Source: Mesodorylaimus sp. YZB2_4
Taxonomy: Eukaryota; Nematoda; Enoplea; Dorylaimida; Dorylaimidae
Assembly (NCBI GenBank): GCA_030248295.1
Contig: JASANH010000846.1
Span: forward strand, 186,001 to 250,000
Direction: 5' to 3'
DNA: 64,000 nt
Within the stretch, counting starts at the first letter, position 1. Each line of letters opens with the position of its first letter. The position numbers and the translations under genes are program-made. This document shows, piece by piece, positions 1 through 10,800 of the stretch. The notes beneath the pieces were generated by a model. That model saw nothing but the letters and a program-made list of their open reading frames with translations. It searched no databases and was not told the origin of the DNA.

Positions 1-1590
1 GTCGAATCCTCTACGCATGGCGCCGACCCGCTACCACTGATCAGGTTGAACAAGAACGGCAGTATGACATCGTGGAAGCGTTGCGAAAGCTGATGGGTCA
101 ATTGCAATCCACACGGAAGCAGTACGCAAGTCCGCGCGAGCTAGTTCAGACGGTTGGTATGGACGTGACGAGGCAACACGACGTTCAAGAGTTCTCGATG
201 CTGTTTCTCGAAGGGGTCGACAAAGTAATCGCCGAACGAAAGGGCGAAGAGAAACTGCAAGGCCTGTTCACCGGACGATGCCAGTCGATTGTCACGTAAG
301 CCAATCACGGTTTTATCAGCAGAGTTTCTGTGTGATTCTTGCTCAGGTGTCGTACATGCAAAGGGGAATCGAAGAGTGAAGAAAAACATTCTGGCTTCGG
401 ACTGCAGACGAACGAGATCGCGACTGTCAACGACAGCCTAAAGAAGTACTTTGCTGTAAGTCGGTTCGTTAGACACACTGTACTGTGCGGGATTTTGCGA
501 TTTGTTTGTTGCCAATATAGGCCGAACAGATTGACGATTACGCCTGCGAACGCTGCTCTCAACGCCGAACAGCTGACAAGCGCCTCCAAGTGATCGATCT
601 GCCGCGATTCCTCAACTTGCACCTGCATCGATACTTTTACGACAGGTAACGAAAGATGCGGTCATTCATACATCGGTAACGAAAGCATCGCTCCAGGGCT
701 ACACAAGAGCGTAAAAAGCTGGATCATGCTGTATCGTGTTCTTCCGTTCTGGACCTGCGCCCTTTTTTAACCAAAGAGCTCGAGCAAGAATGGGGCGAGC
801 AAGGGTGCTGCTACAATATGACCGCTATTCTCATCCACCGAGGCCGTGATTATGGTCACTACTTCGCCCGCATACGTGTCCCGCCGGACGGTCAATGGTA
901 CACCTTTGACGACGACGTTGTGTCCCGCTTCGAGTTCACTGAAAGTGAGTTGGTAGAGTGGAGCAGCATAAAGCAGCAGATGCTTCAGTAATTTTCTGGC
1001 AGACAACGTCGATGACGCCAAGGGCGCTTACCTGCTGGTCTACGAGAGGCAGCGAGATGTTGAGCACAATCCGACGATCCCGGCGATCCCAGATGGTATC
1101 GATCTTCGTGAAACCGACTCTGGAGCCGATGTGCCTGCTCCGCTGCAAGACGGAAGCAAAACCGTGGAAGATGATCGTGCACATAGTTTTCTGATGACTT
1201 TGAAAGTTCGTGCCAGTAAGTTTTTCTTCCATTTGCTCTAACGTTCTTTCAACTCCCTCCCACCAGGCTCTCGCATCGTGTGGCTTCCGACCGATTGGCT
1301 GCGTGGGGTTGTTCAGGTCGTGAGGAGCGGCAGCTTGGCGGTCGACGTGGTGCCTGGGCCCGACATGTCCCCTTACATGTGCCCTCATCACCGATTGCAA
1401 AGCGTACAAGGACTGAAAGCTGTCGATTTTCTCAAAGCTACCGCAACGCTGAAAGCTTTCGGAGTAAAACCAGAACCGCGACGCTTGGACGGGTTAGCTA
1501 TACTGTAAGTTCAGAATTCCTAGTGTTTTTCTAACACCTCTTTTGTACAGGACGTCGTACTGCCCGTCGTGCACGAAACTGCTCGCCTAA
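1..1590 (+). CDS. USP48-like ubiquitin carboxyl-terminal hydrolase, 3' part
   Basis: C19-family deubiquitinase; it would cleave ubiquitin from substrates, and USP48 relatives act mainly in the nucleus. The gene enters the window mid-exon, so the catalytic Cys box lies upstream. Exons read 1-295, 347-455, 521-645, 697-944, 1003-1215, 1267-1504 and 1551-1590 (TAA), with all phases agreeing. Visible USP landmarks are the QHDVQEFSMLFLE helix, two zinc-finger CxxC pairs (CRTC, CERC), the catalytic His in DYGHYFARI and the WYTFDDD box. After the protease core, residues from IVWLPTDWL resemble a DUSP domain and the protein ends soon after a CPSC motif. Human USP48 continues with more DUSP and ubiquitin-like domains, so this form looks short at the C terminus. 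Family assignment is good; orthology to USP48 specifically is inferred from the helix, the spacing and the following DUSP-like block. Confidence 0.85.
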
Positions 1591-3463
1591 ACGTCAAGTA
1601 GGACTTGAATCGGTGATGGTGCAATGTGATGAAAGAGTGCCATTAAAAAGATTTTCTGTGAGACAATGCTGTAAGATTAGGAAGCAATCATTTTTGTGCG
1701 ACCAGACTCACTATCAGATTCTGTTTGTGCACTCGAGGGAGAGGAGCACGTGTGCTCAATATGATTTCCCCAGTCGCGATTCGAACGCTCGCTGGGAAGG
1801 TTACACCTCTGCGCTACTACCTTCCGTGTATCGGGTAGAAAAGAACCTGTGCCTATGGGGGCAAGTCGTCAATAGCAAAGAGCAGTGACTTTTGTCCATG
1901 GGGAAGCTTGTGAATTTGGCAGCTAAATTCACGGATCAGGCTTCTGGCTAGCCTTCGTTGACTGGTCCATACGTTTTTCACACGAGGAGACCCTCCCCCT
2001 GCCAAAAGAAAAATTGATGTCTCTGACGCTCCTACAACTAGGGGGTCTCCCCGAATCGTTTTTGAGACCATTCCCCCCCCCCCCCCCCCTTAGTACCTTC
2101 TCCAGTTCAGGGAGTTCTTGCACAGAACATGGTGGCGGGCGACATGGTCATAAATTCGTACTTGGTACGCAGTGTGCACAGCTCTTTTTGAGGAACGCTT
2201 ATCAAGTCTAGGCAGGCTTTACTCGTCGCAATCCTTGATCTCCAGTTTTATCGTGCTGTCATTTCATCGCCATTTTACTAGCGTTGTGCTGTGTTGGGGC
2301 AGGGTCCGCTTTTCGGCATTTCCGTGGTCTGTTGCGTCTCGTAGATTCATGTTCACAATCTTTATGTCTTCATAGTCACAGCCATATTTTGCTTATCGCC
2401 GAAGGAAAAAGGTACATGCACTCTTAGGGCGAGAGGCACAATGCCAGGTGACATAGCGAGCGACAGGTCTTGTCTGATCGTGAGAGTGTCCAACCATCGT
2501 TTTCATGGTCTGCCAAGCGGTCTGTTTCTTCTGGGGCTTAATTCCATCGCTGTAAGGAGCTGAATCTGGGTCTCTGCGCATCACTTACCCATTCCATCTC
2601 ACAATCAGTCGCGATTTCATGGTCTTATCGTCTCAGTACCTTCCGTATATCCGTGATCATTACATGGTCCATCCTTGTCAAGCCGAGTGTGCATCGGAGC
2701 ATTTTCAGAGCAGTGGGGAAATTATGGACACCCACTTCGAGAACTGAATGCATCGGACACTCCAGCTGCACATCAAACTAAACTATTTTCGTCTTTGTGC
2801 GTATAACAGTTCCACCTATCGCACATCTCGGGTGCACCATGCGACCTGAGGGCGTACCAGATACCTAAATTCGAATATGAATATAAAGGATGTGGCTCCT
2901 AGCACTATTACCCCCACTGCTCACGTAGGGTTCCACTGCCAGATTCGCAGTGCTTGTGTCGGGGCTCTCTGTAACAAATTCACCCTGGCAGCAACGCCCT
3001 GGAAATGGCTAACCGCATATTTGAAGCTGGAACCAGGTTAACATGGATCATAGTTCCTTCGGGGCTCTCTGATTCCGAGTGGGAAGAAAAACCAGAAGGC
3101 TGTCGAAAACTGGTTGGGAGGGCTCGAAGCAAGGCAACAAGAAAAGAGACAAACCAGAAACCAGGCGGGCATCCATCCCGATAACGAGCAGTGCATTCGT
3201 CATATTTTTACCCTAGCGAACGGCTGCATTATTATTTGTCGACGTCCAGTCCGAGAACATGGCCTTTCCAACACCTGGTAGGTATTGTCCCTGTTTGACA
3301 CGCTGTGGGTCTAGGTCGGAACACCGAAAGGCTCAAATAGGGTCTAGCCCGACTTACTGGGGGGGGGGGGGGCCCCCACCCGCCCCACCAACAGCCGCCC
3401 GAAAAAAAACATCCTACTCTCCTACTCAGCTGTCGGTGTCATTTAGTCGGCAACAGGCCTAAA
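1591..3463. other. Intergenic, no gene seen
   Basis: I see no supported coding exon. The stretch holds a run of 17 C at 2073-2089, a run of 14 G at 3359-3372 followed by C-rich sequence, and a weak tRNA-like patch at 1771-1823 on the minus strand. Short open frames here have no recognisable motif and no splice context. Confidence 0.6.
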
Positions 3464-6398
3464 ATGTTCCTTTTTCATGATTCAGCTGCATCTACGGATT
3501 TTGATTCTGATTCGAAAGCGTCGGATGTGTTGGACGATTCCGCTCGTGATATTGCTCGGATCACGGAGCAGCAAGCACGTCACGTAAGTTCATAGTCTCC
3601 CTTGGTTTTCTTGGTTCTACTTCCTCATTCATGCTAATTTTGCTGAAAATCTTGTCCTTTCGTTCCCAACCCCATTCCTTTAAGATTTTAGCCCAGCTAT
3701 GTTACATGTTTGCTTGTGAGTGATCTTGCCCTCATATGCACTCTTATAGGGAGTCTCAGGTGAGGAGAAACTGTGGCTGGAGGACGGGGGAATCATAGGA
3801 CAAGAGTGGGGTGAAATTATCCTCGGGTGTACTGTAAAAATGAGCTGGTTTTTATTTTGTTTCCTTTTTTTCACGTGAAGCCTTTTTTCAGAAAAGTTAC
3901 CACAGCCCTGTTTCCATGGAGTTGGCGGAAGATGGTAAAGCTGTGATGTCTTGTCTCTTCCTCTCTTCCTTCACAAAACGATAACTTGGGTATATACAAC
4001 TGGGGTTTTACTTCCAGAGGACGATAAATCTGATAGCTCGGATGATGAGTCGCTTCTTTCGGCTTCCGAAACAAAACGTCAACAAGACTTGAGACGCCCG
4101 GTGAGTCTATTTTTCTGCGTCCTTAAAACGTGCTCATCTGAAACCGTTATTTTTGTTAGAAAAATTACCAGAGCCCCGTTTCAATGGTATTTAGCAAAAG
4201 CGAAGAAGAGCCGAGTGGTAAGGCTTGCAGTATATATGCATATTCGCTTTGCCTGTGGTTCAGTGACATCTACCCTTTATAGATCGAGCTCGATCTATAA
4301 GGTTAGCATGATGCACAACGCGTAATGTATAAGGTACAGTAGTTATAATGCAGTCGAAAATTCGTTGCTGGCATATGTTGCACAACTAGGTATTTGAAAA
4401 CAATTTTAGTGTTATGCTGCATGATACTAAAATTGTTTTCATACGTAGGAACAGAGACATGAAAGTCTTTTCATTTTTCGCTATATCCTCTAGCTGCTCA
4501 AGCCCAAGGCCTTGACTCAAAGGTGGACGCTCAAGTCGCTGCACCATTCTGGCTCACGCGTATTCTAATGGTACAGATTAAAACTTTGGGTCCATCTAAC
4601 ACAAAAACGGCCCGATATAATTCGATTAAATTATTTCTATCTTGTTCAGCTCTTCACGCTCTAAAAGATGGTTCTAGTTCGGTTTCTAAACAACCGACTC
4701 GTCGCGAGCAAAACCTTCCCTCACAACCGTCCTATCCTTCCCACTCAAAATTGCACCTTTCCATATTTCAAGATCTGCATGATTAAACCTTTTCAAACAC
4801 GTATTCTTGTGCCTCTAAAAGATGCCATCATTCTTTTGTTATCTTTAGAAACAGAGCTCGTCTCAACCGTGTCGCTGCTTTCAAAATCCAAGATCAAAAA
4901 CCAACAGATTTTAGGTCGTCAAGTGAGTAAAAGCGCTAGATTATTAACTTTTTTTAAATCACCAATTCAGAAGGGATACGCGAGCCCGACCAACAATTCG
5001 CTTGGGGCTCCAACGGATAAGGACAATTTTCCGGAGGAAGTCGAAAATGAATGTGGTCCATCGGTGCGCCGTCTGACGCTGTTGCAAAATCAAGAATATT
5101 CGGCAGTTCTGCGCGATTTGGGCAATACAATCGATCAAAGCAGCATAAAATCCAATTTTGCCAAGAATTCGGCAGGGTCAGAAATCTCTGCCAGTCGTGG
5201 AAAGAATGCTGGTCCGAGTGGGAAGGTAAACAGCTGATACTTTCTAGTTTTTTAAATAAAATAAGTGCTTTTCTATTCTAGAAATCGCTGGTTGTAAACA
5301 ATGGATTGGAAATATCAGCAATTGTGGACACGGGCAGAAAGAGAAAACGCCACATCGTGTTATCAGACGATTCGGATACGGAAGATTTGCGGACTATGGG
5401 ACTGCCTCTGGCCATTAAAAGTATGTGAGTAACCCCAAAGAAATAGTCCCCAAACTAAATTGACTTATTTCAGGATGGAAACCAATCGGTTCTTCGACAC
5501 CTCTATCGTCGAAACGCCCGTCGGGTGCTGTCACATCAGTCGAGAATGAAGGCGTGGCCGCAGCTGCATTCCAATTTCATCCAGCAAGTAAGTCAATAAT
5601 TCCATTATGATCAGCATCCGAAACCAGGGGTTCCTTACGTGACCCGCCCCCGAGGAGCCGAAATTTACTGATCCTCCACGCCTCTCTGCCTAGTAGTTGC
5701 AACCACTGTCAAACTATGTGGGCCCTGTAATCGCCCCCCCCCCCCATATCGACTGCCGTATTAAGTGAGTGAGTTCTTGGCAAGAGACGTTGGTGGCATG
5801 GGTTTACTTGTAAGAACCATCTATGTGCTGTAGAACTAGTTTATACTGTAGTCAGAAAAGTAACATTTAAAAATGGCTGCGAAATTAGCGTACGTGGAAA
5901 TTAAGCCCTACTTGCCTCGTCGAAGCTAGTCCCCGTTGTGCTCTCGGGACCCCCCACCCTGAAACTTGTTTAGTGCCCCCTTTGCTTGGGCATTGGTTTC
6001 GTATGCTAATCGTTAGTACTAGACCATCTGATTTTGTTTACATCAATGCGATTACTTGGATTTTTCCAGGCAATGGCCAATCTGAACATGACAACGATGA
6101 TGATGAAAATATGACGCTTATCGGAGAAGGCCAGGGTGAGACCAATCATGTCCAAGATTCGCCATCTGGAGGAGCTGTCCCAGAAGAAGAATCCATGCTA
6201 CCGGAAGCTACCGCTACTCCTGCCGGTCAATCAGCTTCAATGACTAATTTGGCAGTCGAGCCCGAACCAGTGGCAGAACCAATGGTTGCTGGTTTTGCGC
6301 CACCAGCACCAACTGCTGGTCGTCGGTATCCACTTCGTAATCGCAAGCCGGCTGTGATATGTAGATTGTGCGGCGTTTTGGGAATTCATCAAGGCTGA
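3464..6398 (+). CDS. Unrecognised acidic, low-complexity, probably nuclear protein with repeated exon modules
   Basis: I do not recognise this protein. Supported exons are 3464-3583 (ATG start), 3892-3934, 4018-4100, 4160-4217, 4849-4922, 4971-5225, 5282-5420, 5474-5587 and 6070-6398 (TGA). Their phases are compatible, but the exons between 4218 and 4848 are uncertain; 4494 and 4641 are possible extra acceptors. The product is rich in D, E and S, with basic patches (GRKRKRH, GRRYPLRNRKP), and looks disordered. Three exon junctions repeat one pattern: an acidic exon ending QQ...R, then an exon starting K-x-Y-x-S-P (KSYHSPVSM, KNYQSPVSM, KGYASPTNN). Intron 4218-4493 carries a perfect palindrome and a hairpin. 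Near the end, a different frame (FWEFIKADDEHG) stays open past the TGA, so the C terminus could be missed by splicing or a frameshift. A chromatin role is only a guess from composition. Confidence 0.6.
4277..4300. repeat. 24-bp perfect palindrome in an intron
   Basis: The 12-base half-site TTATAGATCGAG is followed directly by its exact reverse complement. It lies in the intron at 4218-4493, about 95 bases before a separate hairpin. Confidence 0.85.
4395..4441. repeat. 16-bp perfect stem hairpin in the same intron
   Basis: TGAAAACAATTTTAGT (4395-4410) is followed after a 15-base loop by its exact reverse complement (4426-4441). It could be a small inverted-repeat element end or an RNA hairpin; nothing distinguishes these in sequence. 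Confidence 0.85.
5734..5745. repeat. C12 homopolymer (one of six long C/G runs)
   Basis: Other runs are at 2073-2089 (C17), 3359-3372 (G14), 16604-16616 (C13), 43345-43363 (C19) and 46454-46465 (C12). All lie in introns or between genes. Confidence 0.9.
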
Positions 6399-7809
6399 CG
6401 ATGAGCATGGTATTCGCCCTGCTTCGGACTTGCTATTTTGTCATCGCAAATACGCGCAATATTTTTTTTGGATCATACTCATCCAAATTTAAATTTTAGA
6501 ATAGGCTTTTTAAATTTTTTTTCGTAGCCTGCTAGCAGTGTCATGGCCTTTTTTTATTTATTTTTTATAATCGATTTCGAATTTTTTGGCTAACGAAAGG
6601 GCCTTTTTTGTGTGACCTGTACCTGTATATATAACAGGGCTGATATGATGGGGATTGCAGTGATTCTAGTAAAACAGCTCGGACTGCAGTTTTTGATGGC
6701 TTATGGCTGCATCGGCTGCCACTCTCGGCCTGGCATTGGCGAGAAGAGTGGAAGAAAAGACATAAGGAGGTCCAGTCAATGATCGTCAACCTCGGCAGCC
6801 GCAGCAGCTAGCCTGAAACGGCTTCGATGCAGTCGGTCACTGTGAACGTGTGAAGAAAACGAGAAATGATGAGTGACGGCGAGGTGATGCGGTTCTGTGG
6901 TGGTAGTGGTTCGCTTTGTCATGAGAATGTCACGTCGAGAAGTGTGTGTCAGTAAAACGTGCGAAGGGTCTACCAATCCGCTACTAAGCTACTCATTACC
7001 GGCTATGGAGGTCGGTTTGGAACGGCTGAACGGCAAATCTTGCACGGGTGGGCCACTGGGTACCGTCAATCAGGAACTTGTCCTCGAACACAGCCGGGAA
7101 GGTCGGAAGCCTCCGCTCATTATTACCTCTGTCGCTGGTGCTGGCGCAGGATGTACTCAGCGGAGGTTCTCCTTGTGGATAAGCACAGTACCTAGGTCAG
7201 ACGATGCCATGCATATTGGTCGCGAACCATGCGATCCGTATTGACGTTTCCGTACGTACGAACAGGGATACGAACGGTAAAATTGATCTTTGCTTAGTTG
7301 GTCTTTGCCGTATTGGTCATCGAAGTTTAACTTTCCACGAGTACATATGTGCCATATCCCACCGGGCGTTTTCGACACCCGTCTTCTCGTCCTTCGTCCG
7401 TCTCCTCGCCCTCCCTGACCGTTGCTCTTGGTGCAATAGCTTATGGACAGTTACCACACACTTACAATATAGTCTATCCGCGTGAGACCCTTGAAACGAC
7501 CTAAAATCGTGATCGAACAATATTCGTACCGTTTTTGACAGGTTCGGCTCGGAATGACGTAAACGACACTACGTTTGGGGGCTTGACAGCTCGGCAAAGA
7601 TCTGTTTTACCATTCGTATCCCTGCTTCTACGTGTAAACGTTACCAGTGCCGCTGGTTGCATGGTAACAGTGAGATGAGCCAACGGTACCATCCTTGCTA
7701 GATGGATAGTTCCATTCGGGTATATTCGACACCACTCCAATTCGTAATCGTAAGTTAATAATTCTCTATAGCGTATAGAGGAGCTACCTGCCAGAGTAAC
7801 GGCTCAAAC
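6399..7809. other. Intergenic with an inverted-repeat element
   Basis: AT-rich 3' flank of the preceding gene up to about 6600, then sequence without a credible exon. The only structure I find is the inverted repeat annotated at 7244-7641. Confidence 0.6.
7244..7641. mobile_element. Foldback/MITE-like inverted repeat
   Basis: A left arm of about 50 bases (7244-7293) matches the reverse complement of a right arm (7594-7641) across a spacer of about 300 bases. The core CAGGGATACGAA-GGTAAAA is shared with few mismatches, and both arms end near a GATCTTTGC motif. No transposase frame lies inside. The structure is directly visible; calling it a transposon is inference, since I cannot verify target-site duplications. 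Confidence 0.55.
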
Positions 7810-10800
7810 ATGACCGAGCTTGAAGAGATGATTCAAGAAGCTTTGACTTTTGGCGATTTTGTGACGTTCTTCTGTGAAGAAAAGAGAGGATATATTTACA
7901 GCCATCTGTCCAGGTAAAGGAGTTCTGTCTTATCATACGGAAGTCTCTGGCATCTTTACGACTCATCCTAGCTCGGTGCATGCCGAATTGGTTGTGCAAA
8001 AAAACCAAGCTGGAGAGGCGAAGGCGCAGCACGCATCCAATGTCCATGGTAATCGAGCTTTTGGTAACTCGGAAATGCTCGTTTTCGAGTCGAGTGCTCT
8101 TTCAGCTCTTACTTTCCAAATTTGCGCTCCAAATCGGTACAAATCCAACAAAGCCTTATCTCTGTGCAAACAAGCCCTCGATCAGAACCCTACTGACTTG
8201 CAACTGCAATGGAAACATCTGGCGGCTCAAGTAAGACAACATACCTGTAGGTCTATCGAAGGACACTAAAGTCAGAAGAGAAGTTTTAGAAAGCGGCCGA
8301 ACAGGAAAATGAAGAAAATAACTTGGAGCAGGCCAGACGATTCGGAAAGAAGCTTATGTATGGACAAATCATTCAAGTAAGTGCATCATATTTAAACAAG
8401 ATTTTGACTTGTGACTGATGGCAGTGCTTACTTGCAGCTCAAGCACAAATTCACAAATAAGTTCATTCGAGTGAACACAAAACAGACGGCGGCCATCGAG
8501 ACCAGTAACATGTTGGTAAGTCGGTGCCTTATTCTGTATTGAGCCAGAGTTGAGGGTGCTATCGTGCTTCAGGTTGAATTAACACCATCCACATCCAAAA
8601 ACGCCTTCTTTCGGGTCATGCCACGTTATAAGGTCAAGACAGAGGGCGAAGTGGTAAGTGCAGCCGAACCGATGGCATATGTATCTATGCGTGTCGCATG
8701 GCGATTAACTTCGAGCAGGTGACCATCGGAGATCAAGTAGCTCTGGAGAGTGTAAAGTGCCCCGGCCAGTTTCTGCACTGCAGTCGAGACATCCTGAATG
8801 ACACGAGTCCCTATGCGGGAAGGTACGTGGACTAGGTTATCTTAGTCACCTGGGATGAAATTCAATATCACTATCGCTTAGCTACGAGATCAACCTGTCA
8901 GTCAGACCATCCGGGTTTACGGTTTATCGATTCAGTAAAGCCATTAACCGACAGAAAGAAAAGAATAAGATTTCAGTAAGTCCCGGTTTACAAGCCACGA
9001 AATCAGCTCTGCAAACTCTGGCTATAGGCTGGCGACTTCGTCCGGTTATACCACAAGGAACTGGAGGCATACCTTGTGGCCGAGCCCGTGTTTCGAAAAG
9101 ATTGGGGAGAAGAAAGTGAGCATTCATATTTTTAAATTTTAGAGCATTTAGCCGTTTTATGGTTCGTTCCAGCTATGAAGCACAATTACGTGGCTGGAAA
9201 ATTTCCAACGGAACTTTTTGACCAGCTGGTTCACTGTAAGAGAAACAGTCCCTCTGGCCTTTCTTTTTGATAGTTGCTCTGTTTTAGTGCACCTCCGAGT
9301 TCGTCCCGTTGACTTGGCAGTTCCCAAAACGCTAGAGCCATCAAGTTCGGCCGTCACATTCTGGCAACTCGAAAAGGAGAAATCCTTGATCGATGGCAGT
9401 GCTGTTGAATGGGAAGATCAATGCCGTTTGCGTCATGTTACCAGCCGCCTGTACCTCGTAGTTGACAATAACTTTCGAGTCGGCCTGAGCAACAATTCTG
9501 CCGACCCTCACACTGTGTTCCGGATTCATCCTGTGGTCAAGGTAAGCCTACTGTAATCCGAGAACATGATGCTTTTATGACTTTCAAGAACATGAAATTA
9601 CATTCTGCCATAATCATAGGGTCTGCAAGCCTTGGAGTCGGATTCTTATATTCGGCTTCAGCACGTGGTCAGTGGGCGATGGCTTCACGGAGATGGTGGT
9701 ATAGATTTGAACGGTTATATAAAAACGAGTGAATTATAATCTTCGTTAAGCGATAGCTTTTATTACAGTTTCGACCTTCGGAGCGGACAAACAACTTGGC
9801 CCTAGCGACTCCATGGAAACATTAAACTGGAGCACGGCGATGCTGAAAGATGTGAGTGCATTGAATCCTCTTCGATAAGGGACCAAGACCAGTGCTCACA
9901 TTGCAGATAAAAACGTCTGAAGCAATGAACTACGACGATGCATTCACCATGCAAAAAGTGGACGAAGAGATAGTCAATGCTGCCAACTATGTGGCTGGCT
10001 TCGTTCCATTCCTGCACCTACTTTTGAGAGATGCGAGTGCTAAGGTTCAGTCACACCTCGTACCAACTATTCGCTTTTTTCTTTGACATGAACTAATTTT
10101 AGAAAACTAAGGATGCTCTGGCGACACCGAGAGCAATGCTCAGAATAACAACAGTAATAGTCTTTTCTTCAAGCAATGCTGGATCGCAGGATTGCATTTT
10201 TATGCAGGCGCTCAACGAACTGACAGAATTCTTGTACATCGACGGCATTCACTCCAAATTTCGGCAAAAACTTCTTCGAAATTTCTTGGTATGCCAAGTA
10301 AGGTTTGCCTCTCTAAATACCGCAATCTTAAATAAGTCTTGCGTTGCAGGTACTTGATTTGATCATGGCATTCCTGAAGTGTCCCTTCGAAGGCGGAGAC
10401 GACACCGAGTATGCTGTTGTCCGTACACTTGCATATCTGTACCGCACAGTCGTTTTGTTGCAGTCCCTTTCTGCCGATACGCGCTAAATGCTACGATATG
10501 CTGGACAAATATCTGAAAGGCGACAGTCGCAAAAACGAGCTGTATCTGGCAAGACACGTTGAATTTTATATGAGGCAGATTACAGTTCCAGTATGTCACT
10601 GATTTTCTGCCTATGACCACTCTATTCACTAACATTCTAGGGCCCGATTGGTTGCACGGCAGTTGTGATGCTGACTGAAATGTTCCGCGATAATCAAAAA
10701 TTGATTGATCGTGTCACTAAAGATCATATGAAAATGTTCTGTGATTTTCTAACAGCTGAAAAGGTGCTTACAATTCTTTTTTAAACCCTGTTGGTCCAAA

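Noticed and set aside
6325-6365. RRYPLRNRKP near the end of the unknown protein as a CENP-C-type motif
   Set aside because: The aromatic Tyr/Trp pair that should follow the proline is absent in the frame, so similarity is limited to a basic patch.
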